Part shown: positions 42,042 to 51,250 of the stretch, piece by piece
Numbering within the stretch: the first letter of the stretch is position 1
Layout of the letters: the number at the start of each line of letters is the position of its first letter
Source of the DNA: Lewinellaceae bacterium
Lineage (GTDB): Bacteria; Bacteroidota; Bacteroidia; Chitinophagales; Saprospiraceae
Direction: 5' to 3'
Assembly (NCBI GenBank): GCA_020636355.1
Contig: JACJYB010000013.1
Coordinates: 62,001 to 126,000 of the forward strand
DNA length: 64,000 nt
Notes under the pieces: generated by a model
The model's database searches: none
What the model saw: the letters and a program-made list of their open reading frames with translations, nothing else
What the model was told of the DNA's origin: nothing
Position numbers and translations under genes: made by a program

Positions 42042-42887
42042 TTATTTAATCAATTCAATTTCTGCACGACGATTCTTCTTGCGATTTGCAGAGCTGGTAT
42101 TTGGAACCATCGGATCTTTTTCACCTTTACTGGCTACCGAAATCCGACTGGCATCTACGCCTAATTTGGTGAGGTAATCACGGACGACCTCGGCTCGCCA
42201 CATGCCAAGATGATAATTACTTGCATCGGTTCCCAAATCACACGTATGACCGGTAATGACCACTTTCTCATCGGTCTTCGATAATCTTTCAGCCAGATCG
42301 GCGAGGTATTTTTCGATATCCGGGTCGTCTATCCGGCGGGTGGAGTTGTACGGGAAATAGACGATGGCTTTGTTATCAATTTCCTTGATGGTTTCTTTAA
42401 AGATTGCATAGTCGAAACGCACACTCCGGAACGGATTGTCATTAATACCCTCCCGGTCAGGAACCAATTCACCAGCAAACTGAAATTTATCGTCATTTTC
42501 TCCAGGCCATAGCTTCATCTTGGTGGCATGCGCCCTGGCGACACCAAGATTTTCATAACTGGTATTGTTGGCCTCACCGGCAAAATACTGACCGGTGACC
42601 CGAAGTTTCTGATCTGCTTGCAGGTTGGAAAGCAAAGAGTCACGCAACTGTTCATATCCAGCTCCTAAAATCGGGTCATCACTGCTAAACCGGAATAATA
42701 TTGGGCCTGTTTCCGCAGTAAAAGCCGGCGTGGTAACAGCTGGTTTTTCGGGTGCTTCGTTGATGATCTTTTCCGTGCCCTGCGTGGCCGTATTCTCACT
42801 GGGACAACATTCCTGTTGCATGGAACACATGTAATATCCCAACAGGAAATAGAGTATCAGTAAGATAATAATCCATACTGTTCTCAT
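42042..42887 (-). CDS. OmpA C-terminal domain protein with N-terminal anchor
   Basis: 281 residues. N-terminal helix WIIILLILYFLLGYYMC followed by a Cys-rich stretch (CSMQQECC); no clear lipobox is seen. A middle domain (FRFSSDDPILGAGYEQLRD...) resembles a first half-OmpA fold; the C-terminal OmpA domain has VVITGHTCDLGTDASNYHLGMWRAE ... RISVASKGEKDPMVPNTS ... NRRAEIELI, the peptidoglycan-binding pattern. The neighbour downstream (HhH protein) is also membrane-anchored, so the pair is probably an envelope module. Confidence 0.85.
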   Translation of the reverse strand: MRTVWIIILLILYFLLGYYMCSMQQECCPSENTATQGTEKIINEAPEKPAVTTPAFTAETGPILFRFSSDDPILGAGYEQLRDSLLSNLQADQKLRVTGQYFAGEANNTSYENLGVARAHATKMKLWPGENDDKFQFAGELVPDREGINDNPFRSVRFDYAIFKETIKEIDNKAIVYFPYNSTRRIDDPDIEKYLADLAERLSKTDEKVVITGHTCDLGTDASNYHLGMWRAEVVRDYLTKLGVDASRISVASKGEKDPMVPNTSSANRKKNRRAEIELIK

Positions 42888-43117
42888 TCGAAATTGATTT
42901 TTAGTGCCTTTAAGATATTAAAAACAACACTATATTTTCTTGATCCAGTCTAAAATCAACAAGCTGTCCCTTAGAAATTTAAGTAAAATTTGGGGTATTA
43001 AGAGAATGGATCGACAAAATTATTGATATGCAATAAAACAATATGTGTTGGATGCCCTCTTTTCTACGATCGAGGGTCATGCGATCCCTAGTTTTGGAGT
43101 AACAAGACTAACTCCAG

Positions 43118-45109
43118 ATGCTATATCCGATGTTGGCAAAACCCAGATACCCGATACTGTACTTCACGCTCCCCTTCCTGGCCGGGGCCGTGCTCGCAAA
43201 ATTGCCACCTTTCAACAATTCACTACCGCTCGTCTTCATCTTGTTTGATCTGGGAATCCTGGCAGTTATTGCGGTTTTGGCAAAGCATCAACCGATCTTC
43301 AACGGGATATTCTGGATTAACCTGGCATTGATGTCCTTTTTCAGCGGCAATTGGTTATCGATTGAATCCTCAAAGCTTACCGGGTTAGACCAGTTTGAAC
43401 CACCCCGGATGATGCAAATATCCGGAGTGATTGAACAACAGACCGAAACAAAAAATGGTCAATTTCTCCTGGTACGGAGTCAGTCTGTACGGTTGGAAGG
43501 TTTGAAACCGGTCCGATGCGTTGACTTACTACAGGTTTATTTCCCGTCAAAAAAAAGAAGGTATAAAGGAAGTCAGATCGTATGCCAGGGCAAACTACGA
43601 AGACAGTCTCCCAGCACTTCGTTTCAGGAAGTAAACTGGTTCGCAATTCGTGAGGAGCAAAGCATAAATCACATCATGTGGATTCAGGACACGAGCAGGG
43701 TAAAGGTTATTCAATCATCCTGGTGGGAGGATCAATTAGCCAATTATAATCAGATCCTCTCTTCAAAAATCCGCAATTCCATCAATTCTCCCGGAAATCA
43801 GATCCTTGAGGCCATGTTATTAGGCAATAAATCTACCCTGGAACCCGGCACCAAAAAGGTCTTTCGTGAATCCGGGACTGCCCATGTTCTGGCAATATCC
43901 GGTTTACATGCCGGTATCCTCTATGTATTTGTTCTTTGGATTCTGCGCATTGCCGGGCTTGCAATTGGCTACCGTGGTCTTTTACCGATCGCGGTTGCCC
44001 TAGCATGCCTGTGGGTCTATGCTTGCCTGACTGGAATGCAACCACCCATAATGCGGACAACAATTCTATTAACGCTCTTGCAGACCGGGCGGCTTCTCTT
44101 CCGGGAGATCTCATCGATTACTTTATTATCCTTCATAGCGGTCGTTTTTTTACTTTACGATCCCCTACTCTTATGGAATACCGGGTTTGAACTCTCATTC
44201 CTTGCTGTAAGCGGGATTTTGTTGTTTTACCCGCATTTGATTCGCATGGCCCATGGAAAATCCAAAGTTATCCGCTATATATGGGGATTAATCAGCGTAT
44301 CCATCGCTGCCCAATCCTTTATATTGCCGCTCATGCTATTTCGGTTTCACTACCTACCTACTTATTTTATCATTGCTTCCTTATTTGCAGTACCACTAAC
44401 TGGCCTTATTTTGACCGGAACCTTTGCCACACTGCTATTTGGGGCCTGGGTACCCTGGATCCAACACTGGGGATGGAAAGGCATAGACCTGCTTACAAAA
44501 GGGTTGTTTGAGGGACTAAACTTATTTCAAGATTTGCCTTATTCCAACTTGGGCCCGGTTCACTTTCCGGGCTTCGCCCTTATTCCGCTTACTTTGTTCA
44601 TGGTCCTTTGTTTGTATGCCTTTGCCGCTAGACCTTCTTTTCCGGCAACCCTATTTGGAGGGATCTTATTCGCCGGGACAGCATCCTACCTTTTAATGCA
44701 ACGCCCATCCAGTGTACTTGTCGAGTCTACGGCTGGATTAGTCATTATTCATTTTATGGATAAACCCTTTTGCTACGATTGGATTATTCAAGGCAAACTC
44801 CCATCCAATCCGGAATCCGGCCAAACGGAAGAACTTCCTTCAACGTTTCACCTAGCATACGACCGGATAGGCGTCCTCCTTCCCAAGTACTATAGCAGTC
44901 AAGGCCTTTATAGGTACCGGGATTTGGTTCAATTTAATTCCCACTGGTATACCACTGAATCAGCTATCCAATTGTTGTCGAAAAGTCAACTATCCAATGC
45001 AACCATTTTCGCCTATGCCGATGAAAAACAATGTATGCACGACCATAGCTCAAAGCCGGTCTATTGTTCTACAGCGCTTCAAAAACAAGGGTTTCAATGG
45101 ATCGAGTAA
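43118..45109 (+). CDS. comEC: ComEC/Rec2 DNA-uptake channel protein
   Basis: 663 residues. DUF4131 region (about 25-190), then the Competence domain with FRESGTAHVLAISGLHAGILYVF and a series of membrane helices through about residue 500. The metallo-beta-lactamase domain common at the end of many ComEC proteins is not visible in the remaining tail, as is usual for Bacteroidota forms. It carries single-stranded DNA across the inner membrane. A ComEA-like HhH gene follows with a 13-bp overlap, so this is a natural-transformation pair. Confidence 0.9.
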   Translation: MLYPMLAKPRYPILYFTLPFLAGAVLAKLPPFNNSLPLVFILFDLGILAVIAVLAKHQPIFNGIFWINLALMSFFSGNWLSIESSKLTGLDQFEPPRMMQISGVIEQQTETKNGQFLLVRSQSVRLEGLKPVRCVDLLQVYFPSKKRRYKGSQIVCQGKLRRQSPSTSFQEVNWFAIREEQSINHIMWIQDTSRVKVIQSSWWEDQLANYNQILSSKIRNSINSPGNQILEAMLLGNKSTLEPGTKKVFRESGTAHVLAISGLHAGILYVFVLWILRIAGLAIGYRGLLPIAVALACLWVYACLTGMQPPIMRTTILLTLLQTGRLLFREISSITLLSFIAVVFLLYDPLLLWNTGFELSFLAVSGILLFYPHLIRMAHGKSKVIRYIWGLISVSIAAQSFILPLMLFRFHYLPTYFIIASLFAVPLTGLILTGTFATLLFGAWVPWIQHWGWKGIDLLTKGLFEGLNLFQDLPYSNLGPVHFPGFALIPLTLFMVLCLYAFAARPSFPATLFGGILFAGTASYLLMQRPSSVLVESTAGLVIIHFMDKPFCYDWIIQGKLPSNPESGQTEELPSTFHLAYDRIGVLLPKYYSSQGLYRYRDLVQFNSHWYTTESAIQLLSKSQLSNATIFAYADEKQCMHDHSSKPVYCSTALQKQGFQWIE

Positions 45110-45990
45110 AACCAATCAAACCAACCTTCACCAGGTATCAACGGGATCGCACTGCTGGTCTTATCCTGATATCTTTTTCCATCGGGGCAATCGCCTGGTA
45201 TCATTTTTATCATCAAGTGCGTCCGTTAAATGAAAAGACACTACTCGCGATTATGGATCGGGCGGCTGAATACTACGATTCGCTAGATGCTGCAACCATT
45301 CCGCATCCGGATGAGACCATTTCAACAATACATGCCTCCGAGAAACGAAAAATACATACGGACAACTATCCGGAAGTTGATGTGGTAAAAAGTTTACCAA
45401 CGCAAAGTCGAACTGAAGCTGAATTTCTCGATTTACCTTCTGCTCCGGCTACCAATGTAGTCGCCTGGACACCACAATCACCCTCCTCTGATTCGGCACC
45501 TGCTATTAAACGGGCTAAGTCAGGAACTAATCCCAGGAATTCTCCGGAACGCAAAATTATTCCGATTGATATCAACCGGTCAGAGGCCTTGGACTGGGAG
45601 AGTTTACCAGGAATAGGGCCGTATTATGCAAAAAAGATACTGGCGTACCGGGATAAGCTCGGTGGGTTTTATAAAAAAGAACAGGTCCGTGAAACCTGGA
45701 AACTACCGGATTCTACCTATCAAAAAATTGCTCCGTTCCTGATTGAGTCATCCACCCTGAGAACCATGGATTTAAATCAAGTAGATATTCCATCACTGGC
45801 GAGCCATCCATACCTAACCTGGAAAGACGCGAACCTTATCGTCCGCTATCGGCAGCAACACGGGCGATATTTGTTCATCGAAGATCTATTCAATATCCAT
45901 GCTTTCGATAGTACTTATTTAAGTCGCGTAATTCCTTATTTTAAAGTGGAACCAACCAATCCTCCCATTACTTCCGGAGGCGCCGGGTAA
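45097..45990 (+). CDS. helix-hairpin-helix protein, ComEA-like
   Basis: 297 residues from ATG 45097, whose start overlaps comEC by 13 bp. One N-terminal membrane helix (LILISFSIGAIAWYHFY), a long low-complexity linker, then HhH motifs: NRSEALDWESLPGIGPYYAKKILAYRDKLGGF and LNQVDIPSLASHPYLTWKDANLIVRYRQQHGRY. ComEA-like proteins bind double-stranded DNA outside the membrane and hand it to ComEC. The overlap with comEC supports that role. Confidence 0.82.
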   Translation: MDRVKPIKPTFTRYQRDRTAGLILISFSIGAIAWYHFYHQVRPLNEKTLLAIMDRAAEYYDSLDAATIPHPDETISTIHASEKRKIHTDNYPEVDVVKSLPTQSRTEAEFLDLPSAPATNVVAWTPQSPSSDSAPAIKRAKSGTNPRNSPERKIIPIDINRSEALDWESLPGIGPYYAKKILAYRDKLGGFYKKEQVRETWKLPDSTYQKIAPFLIESSTLRTMDLNQVDIPSLASHPYLTWKDANLIVRYRQQHGRYLFIEDLFNIHAFDSTYLSRVIPYFKVEPTNPPITSGGAG

Positions 45991-46072
45991 ACATTGCAAT
46001 GAAAATATATTCCCCAGAAATCCGATGGGTTCTCAACACCCACCGGCATTTCCTGTTAGTAAAGGATATTTG

Positions 46073-47899
46073 ATGTATCATTGCATCGACAATTCACGTG
46101 TTGTGAAGAACCTGGCTGCATTAAATCATTACATTCTAAGGTACAAATGGAAATTTCTGATGGGGTTTCTGTTTGTTGCATTGTCCAATTATTTCAATGT
46201 ACTCCAACCGCAAATGGTCCGCCAAGCGCTGGACCTGGTGGTTCAAAACATCAGCTTGTACCGAATGCAACAGGGATTCGCCCACCAGACAGATCTCTAC
46301 AAATCCATAGGTACCGGTTTGTTGATCTTCGGTCTACTCGTGATTCTCTTTGCCCTACTGATGGGATTTTTCATGTACTGGATGCGGCAAACGATTATTG
46401 TAATGTCCCGGCTGATCGAGTACGATATCCGCAAGGACATTTATCTGCATTATCAGACCCTGGATCAGGCATTTTTCCGTAGAAACAAGACGGGAGACCT
46501 GATGGCACGTATCACCGAGGACGTTTCTAAAGTTCGGATGTATCTGGGTCCAGGTATCCTTTATGCCATGAACCTGATTACTCTATTCATCCTGGTGGTA
46601 GGAAGCATGGTAAAAGTTAATCTGGAATTAACCATCTATACGCTGGCACCGCTTCCACTTTTGTCCATATCTATCTATTACATAAGTAATATTATCAACC
46701 GAAAGTCTGAGGTAATCCAACGACAGCTTTCCAGGTTAAACAGTATTGCTCAGGAAATATACTCGGGCATCCGGGTTGTCAAATCGTATGTACAAGAGAA
46801 GTTTCTGGTCAAATACTTTGATGAAGAGTGCCGTGATTACCAAGAAAAGAGCATGCAGATGGTGACTGCGGATGCTTTGTTTTTTCCCATAATCATTTTT
46901 TTTATCGGCATTTCATCCGTTCTGTCCATCTACATTGGGGGCATCAAGGTAAATCAAGGGTTGATTACCGCGGGTAACATTGCGGAATTTGTGATCTATA
47001 TCAATATGCTTACCTGGCCGGTAACCGCAATTGGATGGATTGCCTCTATCGTTCAACAGGCAGAAGCATCCCAAAAGCGCCTGAATGAGTTTTTAGACAC
47101 TGAATCCACGATAAAAAACCCGGATAAGGATGCGAAACCATTAAGTGGCAATGTTCAGTTTGACAATGTTTCTTTCATCTATCCGGATACCGGGGTTGAT
47201 GCCTTAAAGAAAGTTTCCTTCCAACTTAAAGCTGGTGAAAAACTGGCTATACTCGGCCGGACCGGGTCAGGAAAAAGCACGATATGTGACCTATTGTTAA
47301 GAATGTATGATGTCAGCGACGGATACATCAGACTGGATGGGACAGACCTGAGAGCTCTTCGCCTGGAGGATATTCGCAAAAATATTGCCTATGTCCCGCA
47401 GGATGTGTTTTTGTTTTCAGACACCATTGCGGACAACATCAGTTTTGGCCTGGATGCCAATCCTCCCGAGGAAGTACTGGATCGTTATGCCGAATATGCT
47501 TCCGTGCAGGAGGAGATAGATTCACTACCTAATCGTTACAATGCCATGGTGGGTGAACGAGGGGTTACCTTATCCGGAGGTCAGAAGCAACGAATCTCCA
47601 TTGCCCGTGCACTCATCAAGGACCCAAAGATCGTTGTACTGGATGATTGCCTTTCTGCGGTGGATACCAAGACGGAAAGACAGATCCTGGACCATCTTCA
47701 ATCCGGGCTTTCGAAAAAAACAGTCATCATGGTCACGCACCGGGTAACCGGGATAACCAATTTTGACCATATTCTGGTATTGGATAAAGGGAGAATGGTC
47801 GAATATGGAAATCATGACTCACTCTATGCCAGACAAGGCTATTACTTCAAAATGGTCGAACAACAAAGGCTGGAGGAAGAACAAATTAAATTGCAGTGA
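46073..47899 (+). CDS. ABC exporter half-transporter with non-canonical Walker B
   Basis: 608 residues from ATG 46073 (AAAGGA lies 7 bp upstream); an ATG at 46025 only adds a lead. Six membrane helices (about 20-300) then ATPase: Walker A GRTGSGKSTICDLLLRM, signature LSGGQKQRISIARALI, and Walker B IVVLDDCLSAVD, where the catalytic Glu is Asp (LDE replaced by LDD). Such Asp is known from the degenerate site of heterodimeric exporters such as BmrCD, so a partner encoded elsewhere may be needed. H-loop MVTHRVTGI is present. Multidrug or lipid export inferred. Confidence 0.88.
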   Translation: MYHCIDNSRVVKNLAALNHYILRYKWKFLMGFLFVALSNYFNVLQPQMVRQALDLVVQNISLYRMQQGFAHQTDLYKSIGTGLLIFGLLVILFALLMGFFMYWMRQTIIVMSRLIEYDIRKDIYLHYQTLDQAFFRRNKTGDLMARITEDVSKVRMYLGPGILYAMNLITLFILVVGSMVKVNLELTIYTLAPLPLLSISIYYISNIINRKSEVIQRQLSRLNSIAQEIYSGIRVVKSYVQEKFLVKYFDEECRDYQEKSMQMVTADALFFPIIIFFIGISSVLSIYIGGIKVNQGLITAGNIAEFVIYINMLTWPVTAIGWIASIVQQAEASQKRLNEFLDTESTIKNPDKDAKPLSGNVQFDNVSFIYPDTGVDALKKVSFQLKAGEKLAILGRTGSGKSTICDLLLRMYDVSDGYIRLDGTDLRALRLEDIRKNIAYVPQDVFLFSDTIADNISFGLDANPPEEVLDRYAEYASVQEEIDSLPNRYNAMVGERGVTLSGGQKQRISIARALIKDPKIVVLDDCLSAVDTKTERQILDHLQSGLSKKTVIMVTHRVTGITNFDHILVLDKGRMVEYGNHDSLYARQGYYFKMVEQQRLEEEQIKLQ

Positions 47900-47964
47900 A
47901 TTAGGACAAATCCACAGAATTTTTAATTTTGTTAACAAATGATTGCTAATCAAAATGGAGCACC

Positions 47965-48327
47965 GTGGATAACGAAAGGTCTGGACGAAGATTTGAAAGC
48001 GTATACTCGACAAAAGTAAGAGCTGGCAGAAGGAGAACGTATTTTTTTGACGTCAGAAAAACCAAAGGAGAGGATTTCTACATAACGCTTACAGAGAGTA
48101 CCAAAAAGTTTAATGATGGCGGTTATGAGCGGCATAAAATTTTCCTTTACAAGGAGGATTTTAATCGTTTTCTTGCTGCTCTCGAAGACACCATCCAGCA
48201 TGTAAAAACTTCGCTGATGCCGGATTATGACTATGATGAGTTTGACCATCAATACGATGAAGAATCTGAAAACAGCATGGATGACACGAATGAGAACAAT
48301 GCTGCAGAGGAAGATATGAATTGGTGA
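47965..48327 (+). CDS. DUF3276 / PUR-like DNA-binding protein
   Basis: 120 residues, starting at GTG 47965; no ATG in this frame fits. Core: VYSTKVRAGRRRTYFFDVRKTKGEDFYITLTESTKK and HKIFLYKEDFNRFLAALEDTI, the PUR-alpha-like fold called DUF3276, found in Bacteroidota and spirochaetes, binding single-stranded DNA or RNA in the characterised examples. The acidic tail (DYDYDEFDHQYDEESEN) is variable. TAATTTTG at 47924-47931 fits the -7 element. Confidence 0.88.
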   Translation: MDNERSGRRFESVYSTKVRAGRRRTYFFDVRKTKGEDFYITLTESTKKFNDGGYERHKIFLYKEDFNRFLAALEDTIQHVKTSLMPDYDYDEFDHQYDEESENSMDDTNENNAAEEDMNW

Positions 48328-48416
48328 TTACTTCCTGCTGTACCTGTTGAAATTTATTCATCATCTCGGAGTCAGTAGGTACTGCTGCCTCATCCCTACA
48401 AAAAATAAGCCTCTAT

Positions 48417-48458
48417 TTGCCTTTCAATCGCAACTTTGAAAGGCAATTTTGTTTATTT
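48417..48458 (+). terminator. perfect 11-bp hairpin with T run directly before the MoeB-like gene
   Basis: TTGCCTTTCAA (48417-48427), loop TCGCAACT, TTGAAAGGCAA (48436-48446), then TTTTGTTTATTT. It looks like the terminator of the DUF3276 transcript, but it ends only about 5 bases before the start codon of the next gene at 48463, so it could also act as an attenuator or cover its ribosome site. Confidence 0.6.
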
Positions 48459-48462
48459 AGGT

Positions 48463-49614
48463 ATGTTTCACACTAATCTCGAAAATACAAGTCGCTATAT
48501 CCGGCAGATGAATTTACCGGACATCGGTGAAATCGGCCAACAAAGGCTTGCAGATGCCAGGGTACTGATTATCGGAGCGGGTGGACTCGGAGTTCCCAAT
48601 CTGCAATACCTGGCGGCAGCCGGTGTGGGAACGATCGGGCTGGTTGACGGAGATAAAGTTAGCCTCAGTAATTTGCACCGTCAGGTCCTTTACCGGGAAG
48701 CAGATGTTCATAAACCGAAGGTACAAGTCGCTGTTCAGCATTTATTGGACTTGAATCATCATATCCGGATAATTCCCTATGAGACCTATCTGAACCGTGA
48801 TAATATATTGGAAATTTTCACTGGTTATGACCTCGTCATCGATGGAACCGATAAGATACCGGTAAGATACCTCATCAATGATGCTTGTTATCGCCTGCGA
48901 ATTCCCTTCATTTATGGCTCTATCTATCGTTACGATGGGCAGGTTGCCGTTTTTAATGCATTGCAGGAAGATGGAAGCAGGAGCACCAACTACCGGGACG
49001 TATTCCCTACCCCACCGCCTCCCAACGCCATACCGGATTGTATTGATGGCGGCGTTATCGGGCCCCTTCCCGCAATCGTGGGAAACATACAGGCTTTTCA
49101 GGCGATGCAATATCTCCTGACTGGAAAATGCAGCTTGATCAACACCTTATTGACCATCGATGCCTCCTCGATGGACTTCCGCCATATCCGGATCAAAATG
49201 CTGAAAGAAAATCCCCTCTACCACCATGAACCGGAAGCAACACCACTCATCGATTACGATGCTTTTTGCAAACAATCCTCACAACTCAATCAACCTATGA
49301 AATCAGTTAATGTGAAACAACTCAAATTAATGCTGGATGCCGGAGAAGATATCCAGGTCATTGATGTCCGGGAACCGTATGAATACGATATCGTAAACAT
49401 CGGCGCTACCCTGATGCCCATGAGCCAAATCGGCAACTACGTCGATGAGATTCTGAAAGACAAACCGGTGATCGTGCACTGTCGGAGCGGCAAGCGCAGT
49501 GGAGATATCATCCAATGGCTTGAATCCGAATATGGATACGATAACCTATACAACCTGGAAGGCGGCATTCTGGCCTGGGCAGATGAGATCGACTCTTCTC
49601 TTCCCAAATACTAA
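48463..49614 (+). CDS. moeB: ThiF/MoeB-type adenylyltransferase fused to rhodanese
   Basis: 383 residues from ATG 48463; longer frames start inside the hairpin. ThiF domain about 15-255: SRYIRQMNLPDIGEIGQQRL, nucleotide loop IIGAGGLGVPNLQYLAAAGVG, LVDGDKVSLSNLHRQVLY, and RDVFPTPPPPNAIPDCIDGG. The CxxC zinc pair of E. coli MoeB is absent. Rhodanese domain about 280-380: IQVIDVREPYEYDIVNIG ... IVHCRSGKRSGD with active-site Cys. It adenylates a ubiquitin-like sulfur carrier (MoaD/ThiS type) and supplies sulfur. No moa, moe or thi gene is in the window, so the exact pathway is open. Confidence 0.88.
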   Translation: MFHTNLENTSRYIRQMNLPDIGEIGQQRLADARVLIIGAGGLGVPNLQYLAAAGVGTIGLVDGDKVSLSNLHRQVLYREADVHKPKVQVAVQHLLDLNHHIRIIPYETYLNRDNILEIFTGYDLVIDGTDKIPVRYLINDACYRLRIPFIYGSIYRYDGQVAVFNALQEDGSRSTNYRDVFPTPPPPNAIPDCIDGGVIGPLPAIVGNIQAFQAMQYLLTGKCSLINTLLTIDASSMDFRHIRIKMLKENPLYHHEPEATPLIDYDAFCKQSSQLNQPMKSVNVKQLKLMLDAGEDIQVIDVREPYEYDIVNIGATLMPMSQIGNYVDEILKDKPVIVHCRSGKRSGDIIQWLESEYGYDNLYNLEGGILAWADEIDSSLPKY

Positions 49615-49653
49615 GATTTAATTCCTCATTCAATAACCTAAATTAATTAACAC

Positions 49654-50292
49654 ATGTCAGTAAAGCTTGGAGAAGCAGCTCCTAATTTTAAAGCAAAGAC
49701 GACGCAGGGAGACCTTGAGTTCTACGATTATCTTGGTGAATCCTGGGGCATCTTATTTTCGCATCCGGCGGATTTTACGCCGGTATGCACCACTGAACTG
49801 GGTACCGTGGCAAGACTTAAGCCAGAATTCGACAAACGCAATGTAAAGGTGATTGCCCTGAGTGTGGATCCACTCGAATCGCACATGGCGTGGCTCGGAG
49901 ACATTGAAGAGACGCAGCACACGACGATGAATTATCCTATCATTGCTGATGAAAGCAAAGAAATTGCTGAACAATACGATATGATTCATCCCGGAGCCGC
50001 CGAAAAATCAACAGTACGCTCGGTATTTGTGATCGGTCCGGACAAGAAGGTTAAATTGACCTTGACCTATCCCCCATCAACAGGACGGAATTTCCAGGAG
50101 ATCCTGCGGGTCATCGATTCCTTACAATTGACGGCATACCATAGCGTAGCCACTCCGGCTGATTGGGTGGATGGCGAAGAGGTGGTGATCCTCCCATCTG
50201 TAAAGGATGAAGACATCCCGTCGAAATTCCCGAAGGGGTATACCAAAATTAAGCCCTACCTGCGGATGACTCCGCAACCCAACAAAGACTAA
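49654..50292 (+). CDS. 1-Cys peroxiredoxin, Prx6-like
   Basis: 212 residues. Peroxidatic cysteine Cys45 in HPADFTPVCTTELG; conserved SVDPLESHMAWLGDI and the Prx6-type C-terminal extension (ATPADWVDGEEVVILPSV). No second (resolving) Cys of the 2-Cys type is seen. It removes hydrogen peroxide and lipid hydroperoxides. It has its own downstream terminator and is probably a single gene, or cotranscribed with the MoeB-like gene 39 bp upstream. Confidence 0.93.
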   Translation: MSVKLGEAAPNFKAKTTQGDLEFYDYLGESWGILFSHPADFTPVCTTELGTVARLKPEFDKRNVKVIALSVDPLESHMAWLGDIEETQHTTMNYPIIADESKEIAEQYDMIHPGAAEKSTVRSVFVIGPDKKVKLTLTYPPSTGRNFQEILRVIDSLQLTAYHSVATPADWVDGEEVVILPSVKDEDIPSKFPKGYTKIKPYLRMTPQPNKD

Positions 50293-50299
50293 CGGATCG

Positions 50300-50334
50300 A
50301 CCGGGATGCTGTAAGGTATCCCGGTTTTGTTTTA
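50300..50334 (+). terminator. terminator after the peroxiredoxin gene
   Basis: ACCGGGAT-GCTGTAAGGT-ATCCCGGT, 8-bp perfect stem, followed by TTTGTTTT. It overlaps the stop codon of the convergent lipoprotein gene by three bases and may act for both directions. Confidence 0.85.
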
Positions 50335-51012
50335 GTTCAATTGATACGCTATCAATTCAGTAGAAAAGGTCGAATTAAATAGATCCACTGCTTCTCTCCG
50401 AATGCAGCCAATTCCCTGGGCATAATAGATCAAATCAGAAGGCCTTCCACTCCCGTCACCATCAGTTGTAATGACCGATGAACATTCAATAAAATCCAAT
50501 TCAATGGAGTCACGGATCTGCTGATGACCACCAGCTATCTCGAACTGATCTACCGGCAGCAATGTAATGTTATGGTATTCCAAATAATAAGAATAATTCC
50601 CGGAGGAACATGGCCCTGGGATAAGGACCACGCGGGCTGTATTCCAATGTGAAAGCCTCGTCGTGTCCAGGACACACCGTGGAAAGGCATTTATTGAACC
50701 CGGTGTCCCTGATTGCTCATAGAAGGCTCCGCCCTCCTCAAACATCCAATATCCTCGATTGAAATAGAAGTAATCTATGGAATTCACCGTGGTGTCTTTC
50801 AGGATAGTCAAGGTATCCAGCTGATCAATGAATTCGGATTCCAGGGTCTGATCATCAAAAAAAGTCGAGTGGGTACTGTAAACCCAGTTGTTTCCAACAG
50901 CTAGCGGAAAATACTGAATACCATGTTTCACCTCTTTCTGGTCTGGCTGAAGTTCCGGATCACAGCTTAGGAACAAAATCATTAGAAGGGGTAGGTATTT
51001 TAGCGATCTCAT
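50332..51012 (-). CDS. lipoprotein of unknown function
   Basis: 226 residues. Lipoprotein signal MRSLKYLPLLMILFLSC; the mature part has IQYFPLAVGNNWVYSTHS, a motif typical of a family of Bacteroidota and Ignavibacteria lipoproteins with a beta-rich fold (xFPLxxGNxWxY), and several Cys (C-x8 and later) that may form disulfides. Function unknown. It has no obvious operon partner; the gene in front (51044-51250) ends 32 bp upstream of its start. Confidence 0.75.
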   Translation of the reverse strand: MRSLKYLPLLMILFLSCDPELQPDQKEVKHGIQYFPLAVGNNWVYSTHSTFFDDQTLESEFIDQLDTLTILKDTTVNSIDYFYFNRGYWMFEEGGAFYEQSGTPGSINAFPRCVLDTTRLSHWNTARVVLIPGPCSSGNYSYYLEYHNITLLPVDQFEIAGGHQQIRDSIELDFIECSSVITTDGDGSGRPSDLIYYAQGIGCIRREAVDLFNSTFSTELIAYQLN

Positions 51013-51043
51013 AATGCAAATCTAAACGAAGTGCACACACCAA

Positions 51044-51250
51044 TCAAGGCCTGTAACACCCCTTGTTCCTCGAGCGGATCTGCTGGAAGACTGCAAAAGC
51101 GATCAATGCGATACCAGCCAAAGTGATCAATGATTGCCAGGGATATCCAACGCGGACCCATTCCGATAGAAAAAGGGTGAATACGCCACCGTAAGCCCAC
51201 AGACAGGAATTATTCCGGTAGGATACCGGAGAACAGGACTGGTTACTCAT
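51044..51250 (-). CDS. small membrane protein, unknown
   Basis: 68 residues. Two hydrophobic segments (LWAYGGVFTLFLSEWV; LITLAGIALIAFAVFQ) with basic residues behind (QQIRSRNKG). The ATG overlaps the stop of the upstream fucosidase gene by ATGA (51247-51250), pointing to translational coupling. No family recognised. Confidence 0.55.
   Translation of the reverse strand: MSNQSCSPVSYRNNSCLWAYGGVFTLFLSEWVRVGYPWQSLITLAGIALIAFAVFQQIRSRNKGCYRP

Noticed and set aside
43045..43248. Plus-strand frame of 67 residues before comEC
   Set aside because: Overlaps the ComEC start in another frame; no signal or family.
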